DNA of 64,000 nucleotides from Sphingopyxis sp. CCNWLW2 (GCF_037095755.1 NZ_JBAWKJ010000002.1:1261748-1325747), one strand, 5' to 3'; positions 20,337 through 29,710 are shown, counted from the stretch's first letter. Numbers and translations: made by a program. The notes: a model not told the origin generated them from the letters alone.

Positions 20337-21382
20337 GGATCCTGATCGTCACCGACGCCTGGGAGCCGCAGGTCAACGGCGTCGTCCGCACGCTGCAGGC
20401 GACGATCGGCGAACTGCGCAAGGCGGGGCATGAGGTCGGGGTCGTTTCGCCCGACCTGTTCCGCTCCTTTCCCTGCCCCTCCTATCCCGAAATCCGGCTC
20501 GCGCTGGCGGGCCGGCGCAAGGTTGCGCGGCATATTCGCGCCTTCGTTCCGCAGGCGATCCATATTTCGACCGAAGGGCCGCTGGGCATGGCGGCGCGGC
20601 GCTGGTGCCTGACGAATGGATTCCCCTTCACCACCGCCTATCACACGCGCTTTCCCGAATATGTCGCGGCGCGGCTGCCGGTCTCGCCGGCGTTCGTGTG
20701 GCGTTTCATCCGCTGGTTCCACCGTCCGGCGCGGCACATCATGGTCGCGACGCGGAGCCTGGCGCGCGAACTCGCCGACCAGAGCCTCGGACAGACGATG
20801 ATGTGGGAGCGCGGGGTCGATCACGAGCTGTTCCGTCCCGATCGCGCACCGCACCCGGCCTATGCAGCGCTCGCGCGCCCGATCCAGCTTTATGTCGGGC
20901 GCGTCGCGGTCGAGAAGAATATCGGCGCCTTCCTCGCGGCCGACCGGCCGGGCACCAAAGTCGTCGTCGGCGAAGGCCCCGCGCTCGCCGAGTTGAAGGC
21001 GCAGCATCCGGGCGCCTTGTTCCTCGGCAAGCTGGGTGGCGAAGCGCTGGCATCGGCCTATTCGGGCGCCGACGTTTTCGTCTTTCCCAGCCGCACCGAC
21101 ACCTTCGGGCTCGTCATCATCGAGGCGATGAGCTGCGGAACCCCGGTGGCCGCCTATCCGGTGCCGGGCCCGGGCGACATCGTGACGGGCGGCGCGGGCG
21201 CGCTCGACGAGGATCTCGGCCGCGCGATCGACATGGCGCTCGCATGCGACCGCGCCGACGCCGAAGCGCTGGGCGCGCGGTACAGCTGGGCAAGCTGCAC
21301 CGCACAATTCGCGAAGGCGCTGACCTTCGTGCCCTCCGAACCGCCGCGCGACGCCATCGCCGGTACGCGGGTCGCGGCCTAG
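20333..21382 (+). CDS. Glycosyltransferase family 4 (GT-B)
   Basis: A 349-residue GT-B enzyme of the GT4 type. The N-terminal acceptor domain begins MRILIVTDAWEPQVNGVVRT. The C-terminal nucleotide-sugar domain contains LYVGRVAVEKNI and the E-x7-E motif in PSRTDTFGLVIIEAMSCGTP. This resembles mannosyl- or glucosyltransferases of glycolipid synthesis (MgtA/PimB-like). It is coupled to the LpxH-like phosphatase. Together they probably act in envelope glycolipid synthesis at the cytoplasmic membrane; donor and acceptor are unknown. The stop overlaps that of the convergent TonB receptor gene. Confidence 0.9.
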   Translation: MRILIVTDAWEPQVNGVVRTLQATIGELRKAGHEVGVVSPDLFRSFPCPSYPEIRLALAGRRKVARHIRAFVPQAIHISTEGPLGMAARRWCLTNGFPFTTAYHTRFPEYVAARLPVSPAFVWRFIRWFHRPARHIMVATRSLARELADQSLGQTMMWERGVDHELFRPDRAPHPAYAALARPIQLYVGRVAVEKNIGAFLAADRPGTKVVVGEGPALAELKAQHPGALFLGKLGGEALASAYSGADVFVFPSRTDTFGLVIIEAMSCGTPVAAYPVPGPGDIVTGGAGALDEDLGRAIDMALACDRADAEALGARYSWASCTAQFAKALTFVPSEPPRDAIAGTRVAA

Positions 21383-23829
21383 AAGGTCTTGCGCCACTCC
21401 AGCTCGATATAGCGGCCCAAGGGGTCGATATAGCCCGGCTGGTAGTTGAGCGGCACGCGGCCGTTCGCGTCGGTGATCTTGCGCTGCGCATCGAAGATAT
21501 TGTCGACCGCAAGACGCAGGCGCGATCCCTTGAGGAACGGCAGCTTCTCGGTGAGCTTTGGCTTCTGACCCAGATCGACGAAGAAGCGCAGGTTGAAGGT
21601 GGCAAGGTCGCCGAATTTCAGGTCGCCCGCGGTACCGCCAGTCACCGTGCTGCCGCTGTCATATTTGGCGCTGAGCCGCACGCCCATGCCCTTGTTGAAC
21701 AGCCCGCCGTCGAGTTCGAACAGGTGGCGGTTGCTGCCGCCGCTGCTGCCGGTCGCCGACCCGTTCAATAGGTCGAGTTCGGGCACGCCCGGGCGGATCA
21801 GCACTTTGTCGGTCAGCTTGATCGTGTGGTAGAGCGACACCTGCCAGCGCCCGCCCTGCGGCCCGCCGAACATGCCGCCGGGACCGCCGCGGCCACCCAT
21901 GCGCGGGCCACCGCCGCCGCCACGCCGACGCCCCTCACCGGCGCCCGGTCCACCACCCTCGCGAGCGCCCGCGCCTTCGGGACGTGCGCCAACGGGACCA
22001 CCCGCGCCGCGGCCGCGCTGCTCCTGCTGGCCGAAACTCTTGCCGAAATTGAGTCCCCAGCGGATCTGCGAATTTTCGGACCGGTCGAAATTGACCGGCC
22101 GCTGGTCGAGCGCGAGCAAAACGCCGTTCGCGTCGCGCGTGACACGGTCGGGAAAGGCGGCCTCGATTTCGGGGGTCAGCAACGGAAAGCTGTTCGCCGT
22201 GTCATAGCTTTTGTTGCTGTTGTAATTGACCGAGACGTTCAGCCCTTCGAGCATCGGCGGCGACCAGTTGAGCCCGAGCTTCAAATCGCGGCGTTGTTCG
22301 GCGAGCAGGAAGGGGTTGCCGCCCGTCGTCGTCGTGATCTGCACCGTCTGACCGGTCGCGAAGTCGTAATAGGTGACCGCAGGCGTCACCAGCGGCGCGG
22401 CGCCGAGCTGCTGGATGCCGGGCGCGGCCTCGTCCTGGTTGAAGCTCGCGATCAGCGAGAGATTGTCGGTCACACCCCAATTGACGTTCGCGCCCCAGCT
22501 TTTGAGCGCGTCGAAGTCGCTGGGATTCTGCACCTGCCCGCTCAGCGTCAGCGAGACGCGGCCGATATTGCCGACCTCATATTCGGGATCGAGCAGCGGC
22601 ACGGTCAGCGAGCCGAACACGCCCGGCAGGTCGCGCGCGAGGTCGGTCGTCGTGATGCCATTGGCATTGTCCGACCGGCTGTCGAAACGCAGCCCCGAAT
22701 AGCTGCCTGTCATCGACAGGCGGATCGGCCCCGCCCAGCCGTCGGTCACCGTGCCCGACAGATTGGCGTTGCCGCCGAACGTCTGCTGGCTGCTTTCGAA
22801 CCGATCGCGGGTTCCGCTGATGCGGTCGGTGAAGGTCAGTTGATCGGCGTCGGCATAATTGCTCGACAGCGACCAGCGCCAGTCGCCGAGCATGCCGTTG
22901 ACGCTCGCGGTGGTGGTGAGGTTGCGTGCGCGGCTATCGCGTTCGAGCGGGTCGTCGATGCCGCCGACGCCGGGGCCGAGCAGCGACAGGCTGTCGGTCT
23001 GGTCGAACCGCACATTGATCGACGCGTCGGTCGTCTTGTTCAGGCTGCGCTGGATCGTCGCGTCGATCGAATATTCGTCCGAGGCACCGAGCAGGCTGCG
23101 CGCCGGGGCCTCGGCCGCTTGCGCCGGATCGTCATAATCGAGGTTCCGCTCGCTTTCGAGCAGCATCGATTTATGTTCCCAGCCGGCGTTGACGTTGAGG
23201 CGTCCGTTTTCGCCGATCGCGAGGAAGCTCGGCTGGATCTCGCTCTGGAAACGCCCGCCCTGCGTCGGAATGCCGCCCTCGCCTTCGACCGCGATCTGGC
23301 GGAAATTGGGCTTGAGCACCATGTTGACGACGCGCTCGTCGGCCGAATAGCCATATTGCAGCGCGACTTCCTCGGGGAAGACCTCGACTTTGGCGATCGC
23401 TTCGGGGGGCAGGTTGCGCACTTCGCCGAAGCCGCCGATGCGGCGGCCGTTGACGAGAATGATCGGCCGCCCGCCGCCGCGTCCACGGCCCGAGCGCGTC
23501 TGCGGCGCGAGCGCGTCGAGCAGTTCGGAAACGTTCGACACGCCATAGCTCGCGATCGCCGCTTCATCGAGTTCGGTCTCGGCCTTGATGTCGGTGTCGA
23601 GCTGGCCGGCGAGGCGCGGCGCGGTGACGACGATCTCGTCCTCGCTGTAGTCGTCATATGCATCCTCGACCGTCTCTTGCGCGGCGGGCGCGGCTTCGCC
23701 CGGCTGCTCGGCGACCGCGGCGGCGGCCGGCGGGCCGATCGGCGCCTCGGCCATCGCGGGCAGCGCGAACGAGGCGCCTGCGGCGAGCAGGGCGGCGCGT
23801 GCGGAAATGGTCAGGCGGATGTTATTCAT
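21379..23829 (-). CDS. TonB-dependent receptor with Gly/Arg-rich insertion
   Basis: About 816 residues. Met16 of the longer frame (23829) is preferred because the signal peptide (MNNIRLTISARAALLAAGAS) starts there. A Pro/Ala/Glu region is followed by the plug domain: VVTAPRLAGQLDTDIKAETE, ILVNGRRIGGFGEVRNLPPE and VEVFPEEVALQYGYSADERV. The barrel ends with an aromatic residue (YIELEWRKTF), as expected for BAM recognition. The unusual part is about residues 598-658: a low-complexity run of Gly, Arg and Pro where homologues would have an extracellular or periplasmic loop. Ligand unknown; there is no adjacent regulator or substrate gene. Confidence 0.88.
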   Translation of the reverse strand: MNNIRLTISARAALLAAGASFALPAMAEAPIGPPAAAAVAEQPGEAAPAAQETVEDAYDDYSEDEIVVTAPRLAGQLDTDIKAETELDEAAIASYGVSNVSELLDALAPQTRSGRGRGGGRPIILVNGRRIGGFGEVRNLPPEAIAKVEVFPEEVALQYGYSADERVVNMVLKPNFRQIAVEGEGGIPTQGGRFQSEIQPSFLAIGENGRLNVNAGWEHKSMLLESERNLDYDDPAQAAEAPARSLLGASDEYSIDATIQRSLNKTTDASINVRFDQTDSLSLLGPGVGGIDDPLERDSRARNLTTTASVNGMLGDWRWSLSSNYADADQLTFTDRISGTRDRFESSQQTFGGNANLSGTVTDGWAGPIRLSMTGSYSGLRFDSRSDNANGITTTDLARDLPGVFGSLTVPLLDPEYEVGNIGRVSLTLSGQVQNPSDFDALKSWGANVNWGVTDNLSLIASFNQDEAAPGIQQLGAAPLVTPAVTYYDFATGQTVQITTTTGGNPFLLAEQRRDLKLGLNWSPPMLEGLNVSVNYNSNKSYDTANSFPLLTPEIEAAFPDRVTRDANGVLLALDQRPVNFDRSENSQIRWGLNFGKSFGQQEQRGRGAGGPVGARPEGAGAREGGGPGAGEGRRRGGGGGPRMGGRGGPGGMFGGPQGGRWQVSLYHTIKLTDKVLIRPGVPELDLLNGSATGSSGGSNRHLFELDGGLFNKGMGVRLSAKYDSGSTVTGGTAGDLKFGDLATFNLRFFVDLGQKPKLTEKLPFLKGSRLRLAVDNIFDAQRKITDANGRVPLNYQPGYIDPLGRYIELEWRKTF

Positions 23830-24026
23830 GGGGAGAGCCTTTGTTTCTTTTCTGTCTTTGTTTTTTCTTTGCATGACGGGGCTTAACGCCTCCTGACGCC
23901 GCCCTTTGCTTGCGGTTCATCTATGTCGCGCAATTGTCGCAACAATGTGTCGATGCCCATGCCTGTTCGATAGGCCGTCTATATCGACCGCTGGACAGCA
24001 TGGGCCTTCGCCCTTATCGGCCACCC

Positions 24027-25613
24027 ATGCCGACTCCAGACTCCTCCGCACCGCCCGAATCCATCCTGATCGTCGATTTCGGCAGCCAGGTGACCCAGCT
24101 CATCGCCCGCCGCGTCCGCGAAGCCGGCGTGTATAGCGAGATCGTCCCGTTCAGCGCCGCCGAGGCCGCGCTCGAACGAATGAAGCCGAAGGGCGTGATC
24201 CTGTCGGGCTCGCCCGCCTCGGTCCCCGCGGCCGGCAGCCCGCGCGCGCCGCAATCGATCTTCGACAGCGGCCTCCCCATTCTTGGCATTTGCTACGGCC
24301 AGCAGGTGATGAGCCAGCAGCTTGGCGGCCAGGTCGAACCGGGCGGCGCCGATGGCGAACGCGACGGCGAATTCGGGCGCGCCTTCCTGACCGTCACCGA
24401 GCCCTGCGTGCTGTTCGACGGCCTGTGGGAAGTGGGCGAGCGCCATCAGGTGTGGATGAGCCACGGCGACCGCGTCACCCAATTCGCCCCGGGCTTCCGC
24501 ATCGTCGCGATCAGCGACGGCGCCCCCTTTGCACTCATCGCCGACGACGAGCGCCGCTATTACGGCACGCAGTTCCACCCCGAGGTCGTCCACACGCCCG
24601 ACGGCGCCAAGCTGATCGCGAACTTCGTCCGCCACGTCTGCGGCTGCAGCGGCGAATGGACGATGGCCGAATTCCGCGCGACCAAGATCGCCGAAATCCG
24701 CGCGCAGGTCGGCGACCAGCGCGTGCTGTGCGGCCTGTCGGGCGGGGTCGACAGCGCGGTCGCTGCGGTGCTGATCCACGAAGCGATCGGCGAGCAGCTG
24801 ACCTGCGTCTTCGTCGACCACGGCCTGCTGCGCATGAACGAGCGCGAACAGGTCGAGCGCCTGTTCCGCGACCATTACAACATTCCGCTCGTCGTGGTGG
24901 ACGCCGAGGAACGCTTCATGGCGGGCCTCGCGGGCGTCACCGACCCGGAAAAGAAGCGCAAGTTCATCGGCGCCGAGTTTATCAACGTGTTCGAGGAAGA
25001 AGCGAAGAAGATCGGCGGCGCCGATTTCCTGGCTCAAGGCACGCTTTATCCCGACGTCATCGAAAGCGTCAGCTTTACCGGCGGCCCGAGCGTCACGATC
25101 AAGAGCCACCACAATGTCGGCGGCCTTCCCGAGCGCATGAACATGAAGCTCGTCGAGCCGCTGCGCGAATTGTTCAAGGACGAAGTCCGCCTGCTCGGCA
25201 AAGAACTGGGTCTTCCCGACATCTTCGTCGGCCGCCACCCCTTCCCCGGCCCCGGCCTCGCGATCCGCATTCCCGGCGAAGTGTCGAAGGAACGTTGCGA
25301 CATCCTCCGCAAGGCCGATGCGGTCTATCTCGAGGAAATCCGCAACGCGGGGCTCTATGACGCGATCTGGCAGGCGTTTGCCGTGTTGCTGCCCGTCAAG
25401 ACCGTCGGCGTGATGGGGGACGGACGCACTTACGACCATGTCTGCGCGCTGCGCGCGGTGACCTCGACCGACGGCATGACGGCGGACATCTACCCGTTCG
25501 ACGCGAGCTTCCTCAGCCGCTGCGCGACGCGCATCATCAACGAGGTCCAGGGCATCAACCGCGTGGTGTACGACTATACGTCGAAACCGCCGGGCACGAT
25601 CGAGTGGGAATGA
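24027..25613 (+). CDS. guaA: GMP synthase (glutamine-hydrolysing)
   Basis: A 528-residue GMP synthase: ATP, glutamine and XMP give GMP. The N-terminal class I glutamine amidotransferase has GICYGQQ (Cys nucleophile) and FHPEVVHT (His/Glu). The central ATP-pyrophosphatase has the PP-loop [10 protein letters not shown]. The C-terminal dimerisation domain ends [10 protein letters not shown], the invariant guaA end. The ATG at 24027 gives the expected N-terminus; the frame upstream is open but not conserved. The 3' end is a known integration hotspot for genomic islands, and a P4-type integrase gene begins 295 bases downstream. Confidence 0.97.
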   Translation: MPTPDSSAPPESILIVDFGSQVTQLIARRVREAGVYSEIVPFSAAEAALERMKPKGVILSGSPASVPAAGSPRAPQSIFDSGLPILGICYGQQVMSQQLGGQVEPGGADGERDGEFGRAFLTVTEPCVLFDGLWEVGERHQVWMSHGDRVTQFAPGFRIVAISDGAPFALIADDERRYYGTQFHPEVVHTPDGAKLIANFVRHVCGCSGEWTMAEFRATKIAEIRAQVGDQRVLCGLSGGVDSAVAAVLIHEAIGEQLTCVFVDHGLLRMNEREQVERLFRDHYNIPLVVVDAEERFMAGLAGVTDPEKKRKFIGAEFINVFEEEAKKIGGADFLAQGTLYPDVIESVSFTGGPSVTIKSHHNVGGLPERMNMKLVEPLRELFKDEVRLLGKELGLPDIFVGRHPFPGPGLAIRIPGEVSKERCDILRKADAVYLEEIRNAGLYDAIWQAFAVLLPVKTVGVMGDGRTYDHVCALRAVTSTDGMTADIYPFDASFLSRCATRIINEVQGINRVVYDYTSKPPGTIEWE

Positions 25614-25615
25614 TT

Positions 25616-25635
25616 CGGGGCACCAAAATGCCCCG
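25616..25635 (+). terminator. Hairpin just after guaA stop
   Basis: CGGGGCA and TGCCCCG (stem 7) around the loop CCAAAA lie immediately after the guaA stop codon. It is followed by only a short GATTTCC, so it is a weak intrinsic terminator or a rho-assisted site. Confidence 0.45.
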
Positions 25636-25727
25636 GATTTCCATCGAACTTCAAATTCCAACTATTTGATAAAATTTATTTTTCCTGTCGATGGCATTTG
25701 GTGGCTATCGGTGGGTAGTCTTCCCGT

Positions 25728-25748
25728 TTGACGGCGCCATTGACGGCG
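25728..25748. repeat. Tandem TTGACGGCG repeats upstream of integrase
   Basis: TTGACGGCG occurs at 25728-25736 and again at 25740-25748, twelve bases apart start to start, between guaA and the integrase gene. Short direct repeats in this position are typical arm-type sites for integrase or excision-factor binding, but this is an inference. Confidence 0.4.
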
Positions 25749-25782
25749 TCGGCCGCTCTTGCCTCTCTCAAAAATCGCCGAT

Positions 25783-25819
25783 ACCGTCAGGGACACAACA
25801 GCCCCTGACGGTCTTTTTT
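25783..25819 (+). terminator. Rho-independent terminator between guaA and integrase
   Basis: The stem ACCGTCAGGG / CCCTGACGGT with a ten-base loop is followed by CTTTTTT (25813-25819). It is a good intrinsic terminator reading right. It would stop transcription from guaA before the integrase gene at 25908 and insulate the inserted element. Confidence 0.75.
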
Positions 25820-25907
25820 GTTCGCTAACAATTGGAAAAGCAGTGCTTTTTCGAACGGGAGAACTGCGTTTTCGGGCTGACGGTGTTTTACGACTGGAGG
25901 CCTTGCG

Positions 25908-27164
25908 ATGCTCACCGATTCCGAGCTCAAACATCTGAAACCCAAAGAGAAACCTTACAAGGTGACAGACCGGGACGGCATGTACGTTCTCGTCAGTTGT
26001 GGGGGCACCATCTCCTTCCGCCTCGACTACCGATTGAACGGGCGTCGAGAGACCGTCAACTTCGGCCGATATGCTCCGTCAGGCCTCTCGCTGGCGCTGG
26101 CACGCGAGCGATGCATCGACGCGAAGCGACTGATTGAAAGGGGCCAGTCTCCTGCTTTGGAGAAGCAACGGGCAAAGCGTCGGATCAAAGAAGCTAAGAG
26201 CTTTGGCCAGTTCGGCGAGAAGTGGCTCGCGTCCGCACCAATGGCGGATAGCACGCGAGCCATGCGACGCTCGATCTTCGAACGAGAAATGTTGCCCTTC
26301 TGGAAGAACCGCCTCCTGACGGAGATCACTCCCGGAGATTTGCGCGACCATTGCCTCAGGATCGTGGATCGGGGGGCGCCAGCGACTGCCATCCATGTGC
26401 GCGACATTCTGAAGCAGATCTATGGGTTCGCGAACCTTCACGGCGAGAAAGTCGCCAACCCCGCCGATGAGGTTGGCCCGGCTTCGATTGCCACCTTCGT
26501 GCCGAAGGATCGCTCGCTTTCGCCTTCCGAGATCCGGGTCCTGTTCAAGGTCATCGAAAAGGTGCCGACCTTGCCGACGATTCGGCTCGGTATGAAATTC
26601 TTCCTACTATCGATGGTGAGGAAGAGCGAACTCCAGGACGCAGTCTGGGACGAGGTCGACTTCGAGAATGCGGTCTGGTCGATACCTGCAGAGCGCATGA
26701 AGCGATCGCGGGCGCACAACGTCTATCTCTCCACCCAGATGCTCGACATCCTCATCGCCCTCAAAACCTGCGCCGGAAGCTCAAGATATCTGCTCCCGTC
26801 GCGTTATGATGCAGACGCGCCCATGTCGCGAGCGACGTTCAACCGCGTCACCTATTCGGTCGTCGAGCAGGCGAAGAAAGATGGACTGCCTCTCGCTGCG
26901 TTCACCGTGCACGATCTTCGCCGAACCGGTTCGACACTTCTCAACGAATTGGGGTTCAACAGCGACTGGGTTGAAAAGTGTCTTGCCCATGAGGACGGAC
27001 GCTCGTCGCGGGGCGTCTATAACAAGGCAGAATATGAGCAGCAGCGCCGCCACATGATGCAGGAATGGTCAAATACCGTGGAAGCCTGGATCGACGGACG
27101 ACGCTATGCGCCCACCGTTCTCCCACCGACCGCGCCGCTTCTCGAGCTCGACCCTAGCCTTTGA
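25908..27164 (+). CDS. P4-type tyrosine recombinase (island integrase)
   Basis: A 418-residue integrase of the P4/DUF4102 type. The N-terminal arm-binding domain has the pattern KGG-less DGMYVLVSCGGTISFRLDYR. The catalytic domain carries R238 (LSMVRKSELQ), H335-x-x-R338 (VHDLRRTGST), H361 (CLAHED) and the nucleophile Y371 (VYNKAEY). It should recombine an attP in the element with an attB in the guaA 3' end, the integration site known for such islands. Lower GC and altered codon use compared with guaA support recent acquisition. Its 3' end overlaps the convergent AlpA-like gene by 11 bases. Confidence 0.93.
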   Translation: MLTDSELKHLKPKEKPYKVTDRDGMYVLVSCGGTISFRLDYRLNGRRETVNFGRYAPSGLSLALARERCIDAKRLIERGQSPALEKQRAKRRIKEAKSFGQFGEKWLASAPMADSTRAMRRSIFEREMLPFWKNRLLTEITPGDLRDHCLRIVDRGAPATAIHVRDILKQIYGFANLHGEKVANPADEVGPASIATFVPKDRSLSPSEIRVLFKVIEKVPTLPTIRLGMKFFLLSMVRKSELQDAVWDEVDFENAVWSIPAERMKRSRAHNVYLSTQMLDILIALKTCAGSSRYLLPSRYDADAPMSRATFNRVTYSVVEQAKKDGLPLAAFTVHDLRRTGSTLLNELGFNSDWVEKCLAHEDGRSSRGVYNKAEYEQQRRHMMQEWSNTVEAWIDGRRYAPTVLPPTAPLLELDPSL

Positions 27165-27414
27165 CCGGACGGGCGCGGCGTTCGCGCACATCGGCATGTT
27201 GGCCTCGGACAATCGGCCGCGCCCGCCTGTCAGCCAACCAGGCCTCGACCTCGGCGAGATTCCAAACCACTGTCCTCGGCGACAAAGCGTAGCGACGCGG
27301 GAACTCGCCGCGCCGCTCCATTTCAAAGATCGTGCTGTCCGCGAGCGGGACCATCTCTTTCAGCTGGTGACGCCTGATCGTGCGCGTGTAGTCAGGCGGA
27401 TCGCCCTTGGACAT
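27154..27414 (-). CDS. AlpA-family DNA-binding regulator / excisionase-like
   Basis: An 86-residue protein with an AlpA/MerR-like winged helix-turn-helix. The pattern RRHQLKEMVPLADSTIFEME followed by RGEFPRRYALSPRTVVWNLA and EVEAWLADR is diagnostic. AlpA proteins accompany P4-type integrases and promote excision or regulate the integrase. The overlap with the integrase 3' end on the opposite strand gives the convergent layout common in such elements. The tail (RERRARPVKG) is basic and probably disordered. Confidence 0.82.
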   Translation of the reverse strand: MSKGDPPDYTRTIRRHQLKEMVPLADSTIFEMERRGEFPRRYALSPRTVVWNLAEVEAWLADRRARPIVRGQHADVRERRARPVKG

Positions 27415-28126
27415 AGATCATTCTCCAACGCAGAGAACTTGAAACTGGCACTCTACAATGCACCGCACCGACGGCCGGCGGACATCGCACAGATGGGCGC
27501 GTCGCGGCTATTTCCGGCGTGTCCGAACGAAGCTTCGGTCGCTCTCCAGAAACATTTCGAGCATGTAAGGTACGAGGTCGGATATCCGCGCACGAAGTTG
27601 TGATTTCTCTGGCGTTCAATCCGTCGCAGTCGACGGTGAATTTTTGGTTGCCCCGAACATCCGACACTGTCGACTTTAGCGTGGCCAGCGCGCGCGCCGC
27701 ATAATGGTCGTCTTCGCCGAACGCCCAGTAAATCTTCCGGTCAGCCAACCGCTCACACGACTTCTGCCTGTTCGACCAGCTTCGGTCTCCATCAGGACCG
27801 AGGTAGTGATACTGGACTGACACGCTGACTCCGATTGGCTGGAGGCGGCGCCCGCGAGTGCCATCCCATCTGCTGGAATATTGGAGCTGGACCACGTCGC
27901 GCTGGCATAGCCCCTCGACCGAGCCGGCGTATGGTTTAGTTGCTATCGCGGTTGGGGAAGATGGCCCGGTCAGTATCGAGTTCAGATCGTCAAGCACCGA
28001 CTCTCGTCTGCGCGTCTCCGACATCTTCTCGCGTTCGGGATGCACCGGAGCAATGCGCGTGGCGGCATGGATAGCGCCGGGAATAGCAATTGCCGTGACC
28101 ATGAGCCCAAGACACAGCGTCCGCAT
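27392..28126 (-). CDS. Exported hypothetical protein of the guaA-linked element
   Basis: A 244-residue protein with an N-terminal signal peptide (MRTLCLGLMVTAIAIPGAIH). The mature part has SVEGLCQRDVVQLQYSSRWD, VSVQYHYLGPDG and the phrase FTVDCDGLNAREITTSCADI. Cysteines recur, so disulfides are likely. After about residue 175 the sequence becomes Arg/Pro-rich and unlike a folded domain, which may reflect a late frameshift. I do not recognise the family. It lies immediately beyond the AlpA-like gene, overlapping it by 23 bases on the same strand, and is probably element cargo. Confidence 0.55.
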   Translation of the reverse strand: MRTLCLGLMVTAIAIPGAIHAATRIAPVHPEREKMSETRRRESVLDDLNSILTGPSSPTAIATKPYAGSVEGLCQRDVVQLQYSSRWDGTRGRRLQPIGVSVSVQYHYLGPDGDRSWSNRQKSCERLADRKIYWAFGEDDHYAARALATLKSTVSDVRGNQKFTVDCDGLNAREITTSCADIRPRTLHARNVSGERPKLRSDTPEIAATRPSVRCPPAVGAVHCRVPVSSSLRWRMIYVQGRSA

Positions 28127-28286
28127 AAGGCCTCCTTACCCAATCCATTACGGGACATGAGGCAAAGCTCTTAAAAAACAACTGCTCGAGGTCTGGCCGT
28201 GACGTCTAGGCAGCGTGTGGCCGGTAGCCGACTGTCGGCTCTCCGCGGGCAATCTGGCAAAGCGGACCTTTCTACTTCACGCACTA

Positions 28287-28568
28287 CTAACCACAAACAG
28301 CTTGCACCACCTTACCAGCGGGATTGATCGCGAGCGTGATACGATTCTCCCGGAGATCGTGCGTAACCGGGTCACCGGGTGTGATACGTCTGGTTAGTTT
28401 CGCGCCAGTGCGCTGTTTAATTTGCGCGTCATCCGGCGCCGCGTGGCCCACGAGCATCGCCGCCACATCCGAACGGCAAAGGCTCGTCGCGGGCGTGTCC
28501 TGCACCGTTGTCGAGCACGCTGTAAGTAGTCCGGCAAAGGCAAAAACAGCTATCTTGGTATTGAACAT
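28287..28568 (-). CDS. I78-family peptidase inhibitor lipoprotein
   Basis: A 93-residue protein. The N-terminus FNTKIAVFAFAGLLTACSTT has a lipobox (LTAC), so the mature protein is about 76 residues and lipid-anchored. The mature part matches the I78 inhibitor signature: RSDVAAMLVGHAA, then a Gly-Ala and RRITPGDPVTHDLRENRITL, and the terminal GKVVQAVCG. Members inhibit serine proteases such as subtilisin through a loop; the cysteine pair is typical. It may protect against self or foreign proteases. It is near the exported protein at 27392 and is probably part of the same acquired segment. Confidence 0.82.
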   Translation of the reverse strand: MFNTKIAVFAFAGLLTACSTTVQDTPATSLCRSDVAAMLVGHAAPDDAQIKQRTGAKLTRRITPGDPVTHDLRENRITLAINPAGKVVQAVCG

Positions 28569-28717
28569 TTCGCCAGCTCCTGAGCCAATGAACGGGTAAC
28601 GCCCCTACTCGTCTGTCGCGGCGCCGGGTCAGCAAAATGCTTGACCATATACACCGTCAGGCTTCTCTCCCCGCAATCGGCTACCTTTAGGCGTCACCCG
28701 TCGAACCCAAATGAGGT

Positions 28718-29611
28718 TCATCTCTCGACATATGCAGCGAGTTCGTCTGGCGTTCCTTTCGGGAAAGCCTCTTTAAGATGATCTAGAAACGCCGAGACGC
28801 GGGCGCTCAGCAACCGGCGCGTCGGGTAAAGCGTCCAGAGCGCGATATCGGGTCCTTCCACATCGCCCCAATGGACCATCGTCCCGGCAGACAGGTCATG
28901 ACTGACGAGGGATATGGGCAGACGTGCCGCGCCCGCTCCTGCCCGGACCGCGTCGCGCACCATGACGAGCGACGACAGGCTCAGGACCGGGCTGACCGCG
29001 ATCTCCGCTTGTCCCGTCGGGGTCGCCATAGTCCAGCTGACGTCCGGGCCTGCCGGTCCGCGCACGACCACCGGGACTGCGGACCCACTTTGCGGCCGCG
29101 GCAGGTCGGGACTCGCCACGACCACGAGGCGATCATGCAGGAAGATGCGTCCGACAAGGCTATCATCAGGCTTCGGGTTGACGCGGATCACTAGGTCATA
29201 GGCTTCCTCGATCATGTCGACCGGCCGGTCCTCGGTCGTGATCTCGAGCCGAACCTCCGGATATTTGAGCGCAAAGCCGGCCGCCAGTTTTCCCATCGCG
29301 ATTTGCGAGAACAGCAGAGGCGAACTGATCCGCAACCGGCCACGCGGACTGTGTCCCCCCGAGGCGATGGCGGTGGCCGTCTCATCGAGCTCGGTCAGCA
29401 GTTGCCCCGTTCGCTCGAAAAGCGCCCTTCCCTCCTCCGTCAGTTTCAACGCGCGCGCGCCGCGCTCGAACAAGCGCAGGTCGAGGCTCGCCTCCAATTC
29501 CGACACGCGGCGGGACAGTGTCGCCTTGGGGCGTCCCGCAGCTCGGGCGGCTTTTCCAAAGCCGCCATGGCGAGCGACAAGGTTGAAGTCGGCGAGCGCG
29601 AGAAGGTCCAT
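28718..29611 (-). CDS. LysR-family transcriptional regulator
   Basis: A 297-residue LysR regulator. The DNA-binding domain (about 1-60) reads MDLLALADFNLVARHGGFGK, AARAAGRPKATLSRRVSELE. The effector domain continues with LRISSPLLFSQIAMGKLAAG and LYPTRRLLSARVSAFLDHLK at the end. The frame is open far upstream of 29611, but that part is antisense to the two genes at 29711-31291, so the ATG at 29611 is the real start. It is divergent from the DUF1857/Old Yellow Enzyme pair, a common arrangement in which the LysR protein activates a reductase in response to its substrate. Confidence 0.9.
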   Translation of the reverse strand: MDLLALADFNLVARHGGFGKAARAAGRPKATLSRRVSELEASLDLRLFERGARALKLTEEGRALFERTGQLLTELDETATAIASGGHSPRGRLRISSPLLFSQIAMGKLAAGFALKYPEVRLEITTEDRPVDMIEEAYDLVIRVNPKPDDSLVGRIFLHDRLVVVASPDLPRPQSGSAVPVVVRGPAGPDVSWTMATPTGQAEIAVSPVLSLSSLVMVRDAVRAGAGAARLPISLVSHDLSAGTMVHWGDVEGPDIALWTLYPTRRLLSARVSAFLDHLKEAFPKGTPDELAAYVER

Positions 29612-29710
29612 AAGTGTTCCATCAGTGAGACTGTCCGTCCAGATATAGTGGCTAGTGGCACGAATGTGGATCGCTAATTTGAGGCATCCACTCAGACAAG
29701 GAGCACCCAG

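Noticed and set aside
21826..23886. A 686-codon frame antisense to the TonB receptor at 21379
   Set aside because: No signal peptide, domain or conserved motif; composition is typical of antisense frames.
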